NCBI GenBank assembly: GCA_934541205.1
Contig: CAKTDK010000109.1
Span: 1-6,278, forward strand
Length of the DNA stretch: 6,278 nt
Direction of reading: 5' to 3'
Source of the DNA: an uncultured Eubacteriales bacterium
GTDB taxonomy: Bacteria; Bacillota; Clostridia; Oscillospirales; RGIG7773
Shown here: in pieces, positions 1 to 5,379 of the stretch
Layout of the letters: each line of letters starts with the position of its first letter
How positions within the stretch are numbered: position 1 is the first letter of the stretch
Translations under genes and position numbers: made by a program
The notes under the pieces: generated by a model
The model's database searches: none
Told to the model about the DNA's origin: nothing
The model's input: only the letters and a program-made list of their open reading frames with translations

Positions 1-824
1 GATGTGTATTGTTCTTTATTATTCCTCTTATTCAATCCTTGGAATATTCGTTTTTTGAAATGAATATTTTGAATATGTCAGACCGTAAGTTTATAGGACT
101 TGAATATTACAATGATATATTCAGAGTCGATCCTGATATATTACAGCACTTAACTACTACAGTTGCAAATATATTTTATGAAGTTCCTATCATAGTAATA
201 TTTTCACTTTTTATGGCTGTAATATTAAATAAAAAGTTTAAAGGAAGAGCATTGGTAAGGGCAGTATTCTTCTTGCCGGTTATAGTAACTACAGGCATAG
301 TTTTAAGCGGTCTTAAAGATGACAGCCTTTATGGAACCGTTTTATCTGGTAATGTTGCGGGAATACAGCTTTTTAACAGTAATTTTGTAAAAGACTTTTT
401 ATCAAATTCAGGATTGTCGCCTGATATAATAGATTTTATGACTGTTGTAATAGATAGAATATTTGATACAATATGGGCATCGGGTATTCAGATTCTTTTG
501 TTCCTTGCTGCTATCCAAGGAATATCAGGTTCGCTTTATGAAGCAAGTGATGTTGAAGGAGCTACAAAATGGGAATCATTTTGGCTTATTACTTTCCCGA
601 TGGTTTCCCCAGTTATACTTGTTGTAATGGTATATACGATTATAGACTCTTTCTCAAGCGATTCAAATCTAATAATGCAGGATATTACAAATCGAATGAG
701 TATGATGAATTTCGGTTATGCAGCAGCATTGTCTTGGGTATACTTTATAACAGTATTTTTGATTTTGGGTGTTTTGTATTTCTTGGTATCAAAATTAACT
801 CATGCGTCAAATGCTCAAAGATAA
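1..824 (+). CDS. Carbohydrate ABC transporter permease, MalF type (5' partial)
   Basis: Inner-membrane channel subunit of a CUT1-type sugar importer. The reading frame is open at the left edge (first full codon at 3), and the first residues already lie inside a transmembrane helix (FFIIPLIQS), so the true start is upstream; the TTG at 9 is not a credible start. In the visible 273 residues, membrane segments fall near 1-18, 52-75, 85-103, 156-174, 199-217 and 238-262. The motif F-I-G-L-E-Y-Y after the first helix is typical of MalF/UgpA-like permeases. The cytoplasmic EAA loop that docks on the ATPase is at nt 540-599 (EASDVEG, then ITFP), with the conserved Gly in place. The loop between helices 3 and 4 (about residues 104-155) is outside the membrane by family topology. 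The next gene starts 12 nt after the stop, so they are cotranscribed. Family assignment is firm; substrate is unknown. Confidence 0.93.
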   Translation, partial: CVLFFIIPLIQSLEYSFFEMNILNMSDRKFIGLEYYNDIFRVDPDILQHLTTTVANIFYEVPIIVIFSLFMAVILNKKFKGRALVRAVFFLPVIVTTGIVLSGLKDDSLYGTVLSGNVAGIQLFNSNFVKDFLSNSGLSPDIIDFMTVVIDRIFDTIWASGIQILLFLAAIQGISGSLYEASDVEGATKWESFWLITFPMVSPVILVVMVYTIIDSFSSDSNLIMQDITNRMSMMNFGYAAALSWVYFITVFLILGVLYFLVSKLTHASNAQR

Positions 825-830
825 GGGGGG
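823..830 (+). promoter_or_regulatory. Ribosome binding site for the MalG-type permease
   Basis: AAGGGGGG ends 6 nt before the ATG at 837 and overlaps the TAA stop of the upstream permease. It lacks the internal A of the canonical AAGGAGG seen at the other genes here. Termination-coupled reinitiation of the two permeases is plausible (inference). Confidence 0.7.
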
Positions 831-836
831 ATAAGA

Positions 837-1868
837 ATGAATATTGCAAAAACAAAAAAAGCAAAAGTACCCGGTAAAAGAAAATTGTTTACTAAAAAAG
901 CAAAAATGAAAATGGATTTCAAAGACCCGGAGTACAGAATATACTTTTTTAAAAAACTTTTAAATTTTGTAGTTGGCGTGGCAATGTTTTTAATGCTGGC
1001 AGGATTATGCTATATTATTCTTTATCCTTTGATTTTCTGTGTTTCTTATGCTTTCAGAGATCCTATTGATGTATCTGATGCAACTGTTATTTTGATTAAT
1101 AAGCATTGGACGTTAAACAATTTTGTTGAAGGCTGGAATAAAACGCAAACTTATTTAAGATTTTTTGAATCTATAAAAGTTGCTTTGGTTCCGACTATTT
1201 TGCAAGTAGTTTCATGTGCTCTTGCCGGATATGGATTTGCAAGATTTAAGTTTAAAGGAAGAGGAATTCTTTTTGGAATTTTGCTTTTTACTTTAATCGT
1301 TCCAACTCAGACCATTATGATTCCTTTGTATATGTCTTATACTGATTTTGATTTATTTGGACTTTTAAGGCTTACGGAATTTTTCTCGGGTGAGTTCTCA
1401 CCTATATCTTTAACAGATAAATATGCGGCATTTTATGTTCCGGCTTTCTTTAGCTTTGGAATAAGAGGTTCTTTATTTGTATTTATATACAGGCAGTTCT
1501 TCTCAAGTTTTCCAAAAGAGCTTGAAGAAGCGGCGTACATTGATGGATGTAATGCAATGACTACATTTACAAAAATATTGGTTCCAAATGCAGTGCCAGC
1601 ATTTACCACAGTTTTCTTATTCTCTTTAGTATGGTATTATAACGATGTGTATTATACCTCTACTTTAGCGGGAAGCAAAGAAACTATGGCTATAATGCTT
1701 GATAATATAGCAGGTTATTTTGATAATTCATATACTACAAATAGCTTCTTGTTTATTCCGATACAACGTGCTATAATGGTAATGTATATGTTACCTTTAC
1801 TCGTATTGTTCCTTGTTGCACAGCGTAAATTTATTGAAAGTGTAGAAAGAACAGGAGTAATAGGTTAA
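837..1868 (+). CDS. Carbohydrate ABC transporter permease, MalG type
   Basis: Second channel subunit (343 aa), expected to pair with the upstream permease. The ATG at 837 is preceded by a G-rich ribosome site (AAGGGGGG at 823-830) that overlaps the previous stop. Six membrane segments fall near residues 41-70, 112-134, 143-166, 197-219, 249-268 and 311-329. The EAA loop is textbook: L-E-E-A-A-Y-I-D-G at residues 229-237, then ILVP (nt 1527-1586). The C-terminus ERTGVIG resembles the usual MalG-family tail. It is longer than the usual 270-300 aa because of a cytoplasmic N-terminal extension with 15 Lys/Arg in the first 40 residues, and a long segment (about 167-196) between helices 3 and 4. 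No ATPase gene follows; the next gene is a binding lipoprotein 29 nt away. The CUT1 MalG-family call is firm; the specific sugar is not determinable. Confidence 0.95.
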   Translation: MNIAKTKKAKVPGKRKLFTKKAKMKMDFKDPEYRIYFFKKLLNFVVGVAMFLMLAGLCYIILYPLIFCVSYAFRDPIDVSDATVILINKHWTLNNFVEGWNKTQTYLRFFESIKVALVPTILQVVSCALAGYGFARFKFKGRGILFGILLFTLIVPTQTIMIPLYMSYTDFDLFGLLRLTEFFSGEFSPISLTDKYAAFYVPAFFSFGIRGSLFVFIYRQFFSSFPKELEEAAYIDGCNAMTTFTKILVPNAVPAFTTVFLFSLVWYYNDVYYTSTLAGSKETMAIMLDNIAGYFDNSYTTNSFLFIPIQRAIMVMYMLPLLVLFLVAQRKFIESVERTGVIG

Positions 1869-1883
1869 AATAATATATTTATA

Positions 1884-1890
1884 AAGGAGA
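1884..1890 (+). promoter_or_regulatory. Ribosome binding site for SBP1
   Basis: AAGGAGA is followed by 7 nt and then the ATG at 1898, an optimal spacing. This favours 1898 over the second in-frame ATG at 1904 as the start of the lipoprotein. Confidence 0.8.
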
Positions 1891-1897
1891 GATAACA

Positions 1898-3457
1898 ATG
1901 AAAATGAAAAGAATCATTGCATGTTTGTTAGCATTGATTATGTCATTGAGTGTATTGGCCGGATGCAGCATCAAGCCGTCAAGTTCAAATAATCCTTCCG
2001 GAGAGACTTCTTCAGAATTAAGCGACGAACTTAGCGGTGAATTGAGCGGTGAAACAAGCGGGGAAGTAACCGGCAACGGCAATAACAATGGCGGCACCAA
2101 TAACGGTGGCGGTACTAACAACGGCGGCGGCACCAATAATGGTGGCGGTACTAATAATGGCGGCGGCACTAATAACGGTGGCGGCAATACAACAAGCCCT
2201 AATGAAGGCAAAGTTGAAAAAGTACCTGTTAAAGTAGAAGGAGTAGGTTTTGTAAAAGGAGTTACCGATGCAAAATCGACTTTCAACGGAAAAACAATAC
2301 AGTTTTACGTAGCAGAAACATGGGGACACAATTCAAACAACAGAAATGTTTTGTATCCGCAGTTAAAGAAAGATTACAATTTAACAGTAGTAGCAAAACC
2401 GTCAACATATTTAAGAGATACATTGCAGAACGTACAGGAAATTAAAGCAAGAAAGCAGATAGACTTGATAGGAGTAGGACATGAAAAGCTTCCGTCAGTA
2501 TTTGCGATCTGCCAGCCTTTGCAGAACAAAATAGATATATCAAAAGCACCAAGCGGAATAGACGTATCTTTGATGAATGCAAATAAAAAAGGTAACGATA
2601 TAATGTTTCTTCCTGTAGCTGGAAGTAAAGAAGGAATAATATATAATACAAAGAATATAAGAAGCGCAGGTAAAGAACTTCCTTATGATCTTTATAAAAA
2701 AGGACAGTGGACATGGGATAAGTTTGAGGAATATGCAAAGTTCTTTACAGAAGACAATGATAAAAACGGAGTGCCTGAAAGATGGGGCTTTGGCTGCTGG
2801 ACAAGAACATTGCATGAGTTTGCATTGACAAACAATACAGGATATTATACTTACAATGCAGACGGAACAGTAACATCAAACATAACTACAGACCCTGTAA
2901 TATCATCAATAAATTATGTTAAGAATATATACGGAAAAGAAAAATGTTTCTATTTCTTCAAAGGCTTAGGAAACTATCCGGAGTTCTATACAGATGAAAC
3001 AGTAACAATGTTAAAGATGGGCTATGTACACAATCCTAAGAATCTTGAACTTGGAATGGTACCAATGCCAAAAGGAAAGAATGCAGGAAGTGAAAACATA
3101 GTAACATCAATGGGAATCGGCTATGGACTTCCGAGTACAATGGTAAAGAAATCAAACGAAAAAGCAGCGTTATTATTGGTAGCAACAATGCTTGATTATC
3201 AGAGCAAAGACGAAAAGAGAGAATTTGAAGTAAGATTCTCAGGCTCAAATAAACGCTGGGAACAAGAGTATAAAGATGTATTTTTAAATACACCTACAAA
3301 GATGTTGATACTATACGGAGTAGGAGAAATAGAGAAGAAGCTTGAAAATATAGAAGAAGCAATGACGGACTCTTCAAAATCAGTAGAAAATGTAGTACAG
3401 AGTTTGAAATCAGTATTTGAAAATGAAGCTAAGAAAGTTTATACTCTTGGAAGCTGA
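1898..3457 (+). CDS. Extracellular solute-binding lipoprotein SBP1 (family 1)
   Basis: Substrate-capturing lipoprotein of the ABC importer, 519 aa. The signal peptide (MKMKR, hydrophobic core) ends in the lipobox L-A-G-C, with the lipidated Cys at residue 23. Residues 24-108 form a disordered spacer: an E-x-S-G tetrapeptide repeat (40-55) and a Gly/Thr/Asn hexapeptide repeat (65-96). The binding domain starts about F118 and runs to the end. Family-1 features include the YNTKN segment after the first lobe, GQWTWDKFEEY, and an acidic loop D286-x-D288-x-N290-G-x-x-E294 like the calcium-type loops of many family-1 binding proteins. Three Cys sit in the mature domain (205, 300, 350). The gene starts 29 nt after the permease and ends 14 nt before a terminator, so it is the last gene of the permease operon. 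Two close paralogues follow. Class is confident; ligand is unknown. Confidence 0.95.
   Translation: MKMKRIIACLLALIMSLSVLAGCSIKPSSSNNPSGETSSELSDELSGELSGETSGEVTGNGNNNGGTNNGGGTNNGGGTNNGGGTNNGGGTNNGGGNTTSPNEGKVEKVPVKVEGVGFVKGVTDAKSTFNGKTIQFYVAETWGHNSNNRNVLYPQLKKDYNLTVVAKPSTYLRDTLQNVQEIKARKQIDLIGVGHEKLPSVFAICQPLQNKIDISKAPSGIDVSLMNANKKGNDIMFLPVAGSKEGIIYNTKNIRSAGKELPYDLYKKGQWTWDKFEEYAKFFTEDNDKNGVPERWGFGCWTRTLHEFALTNNTGYYTYNADGTVTSNITTDPVISSINYVKNIYGKEKCFYFFKGLGNYPEFYTDETVTMLKMGYVHNPKNLELGMVPMPKGKNAGSENIVTSMGIGYGLPSTMVKKSNEKAALLLVATMLDYQSKDEKREFEVRFSGSNKRWEQEYKDVFLNTPTKMLILYGVGEIEKKLENIEEAMTDSSKSVENVVQSLKSVFENEAKKVYTLGS
2015..2062 (+). repeat. Four 12-bp units encoding E-x-S-(D/G) in the SBP1 linker
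   Basis: Four consecutive in-frame 12-bp units encode ELSD, ELSG, ELSG and ETSG (residues 40-55). Codons vary between units (TTA, CTT, TTG for Leu), so these are old units held mainly at the protein level. Together with the adjacent hexapeptide array they form the flexible spacer after the lipidated Cys. Confidence 0.75.
2090..2185 (+). repeat. 18-bp tandem repeat (Gly-Gly-Gly-Thr-Asn-Asn) in the SBP1 linker
   Basis: About 5.3 in-frame copies of an 18-bp unit encode GGGTNN (residues 65-96). The first copy lacks one Gly codon, and the last is cut after GGG and runs into NTTSP. Units at 2105, 2123, 2141 and 2159 alternate between GGT-GGC-GGT-ACT and GGC-GGC-GGC-AC(C/T), which gives a 36-bp higher-order period. 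The stretch is conspicuously GC-rich against its AT-rich surroundings. The protein segment is uncharged and should be disordered. Confidence 0.9.
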
Positions 3458-3471
3458 TTTTTAAAAAATTT

Positions 3472-3503
3472 AAAACAGCACGGAATTTCCGTGCTGTTTT
3501 TTT
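3472..3503 (+). terminator. Intrinsic terminator after SBP1
   Basis: A perfect 10-bp stem, AACAGCACGG (3474-3483) with CCGTGCTGTT (3489-3498), has a 5-nt loop and runs into seven T (3497-3503). It starts shortly after the TGA at 3455-3457. The A-run on the left arm means it could also stop transcription from the opposite strand. It separates the permease-SBP1 operon from SBP2. Confidence 0.93.
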
Positions 3504-3558
3504 ATTATACATATATGGATTGAATTTTATATTTTGTGGCTGTAAATTAATAAAAAAT

Positions 3559-3587
3559 TTGACTTTTATTTTTGCATTTAGTATAAA
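3559..3587 (+). promoter_or_regulatory. Vegetative (sigma-A type) promoter for SBP2
   Basis: The -35 box TTGACT (3559-3564) and -10 box TATAAA (3582-3587) are separated by exactly 17 nt, each 5/6 to consensus. The 17 bases upstream are almost all A/T, like an UP element. Predicted transcription starts near 3594, giving a leader of only about 19 nt, just enough for the ribosome site. It lies after the SBP1 terminator, so SBP2 should be transcribed on its own. Confidence 0.75.
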
Positions 3588-3595
3588 TAAATTAT

Positions 3596-3602
3596 AAGGA
3601 GG
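3596..3602 (+). promoter_or_regulatory. Ribosome binding site that fixes the SBP2 start
   Basis: AAGGAGG is followed by 10 nt and then the ATG at 3613. An in-frame GTG at 3604 lies only 1 nt after the site and is too close to be used, so the shorter reading from 3613 is preferred. Confidence 0.8.
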
Positions 3603-3612
3603 AGTGAGTAAT

Positions 3613-5145
3613 ATGAAAAATAAAATATTATTGTTTTTTATAGTCATGATTTTTATATTCAGTGGTTGTACAATAAAAAAACAGGAGACTTCTTTAAATG
3701 CATCAGGTGAAAATACCGATGAATACATAACTGTTGAGAAAACATATGAAATTACTGAAAATACAAATGAAAAAGATAAGAACAGTAAAAATAATAATAC
3801 TACTGATAAAGAAGAGAAAAAAAATGAATCTTCAAATCAAAACAATATTGTAATAGATGAAACAGGAAAAATTCCAAACCCAGGTTCTCCTTATGATGAT
3901 GAAGTATTGCCTGTAAATCCTGAGGTAAAAAACAGCGGTTTTGTTAAAGGCGTAACAGATATAAAGTCAACTTTCAGCAATAAAACTTTACGATTTTATG
4001 TCGCTGAAACCTGGGGACATCCTACTAATAATAGATATATATTATATCCAAAATTAAAAAAAGATTACAATTTAACAATTGAAGCAAAACCATCAACATA
4101 TTTAAGAGATACATTACAGAATATACAGGAAATTAAAGCGAGAAAACAAATCGATATAATCGGTACAGGTCATGAAAAAATGCCGTCTGTATTTGCCATT
4201 TGCCAGCCTCTTCAAAATAAAATTTATGTAGAAAGAGCGCCGGCAGGGATAGATAAAACTTTGCTTATGTCTATGAAAAAGGGAAATGATATAATGTATT
4301 TGCCTTTATCGGGATATAAAGACGGAATATTTTATAATGTGGCAAATATAAAAAGCGCTGGAAAAGAATTACCTTATGACTTATTAAAAAAAGGCGAGTG
4401 GACATGGGAAAAATTTGAAGAATACTGCAAATTTTTTACAGAAGACAATGATAAAAACGGAGTGCCTGAAAAATGGGGCTTTGGGTGCTGGCCTGCTGCG
4501 CTTCATGAGTTTGCGCTGACAAATAATACAGGATATTATTCTTATAATGCTGACGGATCGGTTACTTCAAATATAACAACACCGGCTGTTATTGAGTCTA
4601 TAAATTATGTCAAGAGAATTCACGGAAAGGAAAAATGTTTTTATTTCTTTAAAGGAATGGGAAATTATCCTGAATTTTATAATGATGAAACAGTAACAAT
4701 GCTGAAAATAGCATATCCTCATAATCCAAAAAACTTAGAGCTTGGAATGGTTACATATCCAAAAGGACCAAACGCAGGAAGTGAAAATATAGTAACATCA
4801 AGCGGTATCGGTTATGGACTTCCAAGTACAATGGTAAAAAAATCAAATGAAAAGGCAGCTCTTCTTTTTATAGAAACAATGCTGAATTATGAAGCAGCTG
4901 ATATGGAAAGAGAGTATAAAGTAAGACTGGCTGCAAATAAACGCTGGAAAGAGGAATATCAAACAGTGTTTAAGGATGCCCCTGCAAAAGTTATGATACT
5001 GTATGGAGTAGGGGAAATTCCAAATTCACTTATAAAATTAGAAGAAGCAATTTATGATCCTTCAAAGTCAGTTGAAAATACAGTTCAGAGTTTAAAATCA
5101 GTTTTTGAATATGAAGGTAAAAAGGTTTATACTTTAGGAAATTAG
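3613..5145 (+). CDS. Extracellular solute-binding lipoprotein SBP2 (family 1 paralogue)
   Basis: Paralogue of SBP1, 510 aa from the ATG at 3613 (a longer GTG start at 3604 sits against the ribosome site and is rejected). The signal peptide MKNKILLFF...IFSGC places the lipidated Cys at residue 19; the lipobox (F-S-G-C) is less canonical than in SBP1 and SBP3, and the signal peptide is unrelated to theirs. Residues 20-109 form a polar, mixed-charge K/E/N/T-rich spacer without tandem repeats. The binding domain from F110 aligns with SBP1 and SBP3 to the C-terminus. It keeps the ETWGHP segment, YNVANI, GEWTWEKFEEY and the acidic loop beginning at D278. Mature-domain Cys are shared (AICQ, FGCW, EKCF), with one extra in EEYCKFF also present in SBP3. 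Synonymous codons are more A/T-rich than in SBP1. It has its own promoter and terminator. Probably an alternative receptor for the same permeases (inference). Confidence 0.94.
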   Translation: MKNKILLFFIVMIFIFSGCTIKKQETSLNASGENTDEYITVEKTYEITENTNEKDKNSKNNNTTDKEEKKNESSNQNNIVIDETGKIPNPGSPYDDEVLPVNPEVKNSGFVKGVTDIKSTFSNKTLRFYVAETWGHPTNNRYILYPKLKKDYNLTIEAKPSTYLRDTLQNIQEIKARKQIDIIGTGHEKMPSVFAICQPLQNKIYVERAPAGIDKTLLMSMKKGNDIMYLPLSGYKDGIFYNVANIKSAGKELPYDLLKKGEWTWEKFEEYCKFFTEDNDKNGVPEKWGFGCWPAALHEFALTNNTGYYSYNADGSVTSNITTPAVIESINYVKRIHGKEKCFYFFKGMGNYPEFYNDETVTMLKIAYPHNPKNLELGMVTYPKGPNAGSENIVTSSGIGYGLPSTMVKKSNEKAALLFIETMLNYEAADMEREYKVRLAANKRWKEEYQTVFKDAPAKVMILYGVGEIPNSLIKLEEAIYDPSKSVENTVQSLKSVFEYEGKKVYTLGN

Positions 5146-5151
5146 AATATA

Positions 5152-5197
5152 TTAATAAAAAGGGCGAAGGAATTTTTATTCCTTCGCCCTTTATTAA
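5152..5197 (+). terminator. Hairpin terminator after SBP2, probably bidirectional
   Basis: A perfect 15-bp stem (5159-5173 with 5178-5192; core GGGCGAAGG / CCTTCGCCC) has a TTTT loop. The flanking TTAATA/TATTAA bases can extend the stem with a small bulge. The + strand tail is only TTTATTAA, weaker than the SBP1 terminator. On the - strand the tail has five T, so the hairpin is at least as good in the opposite direction. Confidence 0.8.
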
Positions 5198-5332
5198 CAA
5201 AATAAGGAAAAAATCTATATTATATATTAGATATTATAATAAAATAAAAAACATATTATAGTGATATTTAATACAAAATTAACAATTAAATTATTGATTA
5301 ATATCATAGATTGTTATATTATATATATGCAA

Positions 5333-5356
5333 TATCTATAGTTTATTCTGTAGATA
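5333..5356 (+). other. Inverted repeat / leader hairpin upstream of SBP3
   Basis: TATCTATAG (5333-5341) pairs with CTGTAGATA (5348-5356) over 9 positions (one T-G wobble) around a TTTATT loop, ending 9 nt before the ribosome site. It has no T-tail, so it is not a terminator. It could be an operator or an mRNA leader hairpin, or chance in A/T-rich DNA. Confidence 0.4.
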
Positions 5357-5365
5357 AATAATTAA

Positions 5366-5372
5366 AAGGAGA
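5366..5372 (+). promoter_or_regulatory. Ribosome binding site that fixes the SBP3 start
   Basis: AAGGAGA lies 1 nt before the ATG at 5374 and 7 nt before the in-frame ATG at 5380. Only the second has workable spacing, identical to the 7 nt at SBP1. SBP3 therefore probably begins MKRII rather than MKMKRII. Confidence 0.75.
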
Positions 5373-5379
5373 TATGAAA

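Larger units (their letters stand above)
5198..5379 (+). promoter_or_regulatory. AT-rich leader of SBP3 with candidate promoter and repeats
   Basis: No gene is visible between the SBP2 hairpin and SBP3. The best promoter candidate is TTGATT (5294-5299), 17 nt, TATTAT (5317-5322), but in sequence this A/T-rich such matches are weak evidence. The octamer ATATTATA occurs four times (5217, 5231, 5253, 5316), the last overlapping the candidate -10. A 9-bp inverted repeat lies at 5333-5356. The region is longer and more structured than the compact SBP2 promoter. Confidence 0.45.

Noticed and set aside
569..877. Plus-strand frame of 102 codons overlapping both permeases
   Set aside because: It is out of frame with two well-supported membrane proteins that fill the same DNA, and its product matches no recognisable family.
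1834..1863. Possible internal promoter for SBP1 (TTGAAA, 18 nt, TAATAG)
   Set aside because: The -10 match is poor and it lies inside the permease coding sequence; the short 29-nt gap fits cotranscription better.
2090..2185. Repeat array as a CRISPR or mobile-element signature
   Set aside because: The units are contiguous, in frame, without spacers, and the divergence is at silent positions; it is a coding repeat in a lipoprotein linker.
1879..2286. Minus-strand reading frame rich in L-V-P-P-P repeats
   Set aside because: It is the antisense reading of the SBP1 linker repeat; its periodicity is wholly explained by the + strand GGGTNN array, and it has no supporting ribosome site.
3604..3612. 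GTG start giving SBP2 three extra residues (MSN)
   Set aside because: The GTG begins 1 nt after AAGGAGG, too close for initiation; the ATG at 3613 has 10-nt spacing and begins a normal signal peptide.
3429..3728. Minus-strand frame across the SBP1/SBP2 intergenic region
   Set aside because: It runs through the terminator and the SBP2 promoter and signal-peptide codons; it has no ribosome site or recognisable domain.
5235..5240. Exact TATAAT hexamer in the SBP3 leader
   Set aside because: No TTG-containing -35 element lies 16-18 nt upstream, and the hexamer is expected by chance in such A/T-rich DNA.
5198..5379. Riboswitch or small RNA gene in the SBP3 leader
   Set aside because: Only short A/T-rich stems are visible and no known aptamer core could be recognised.
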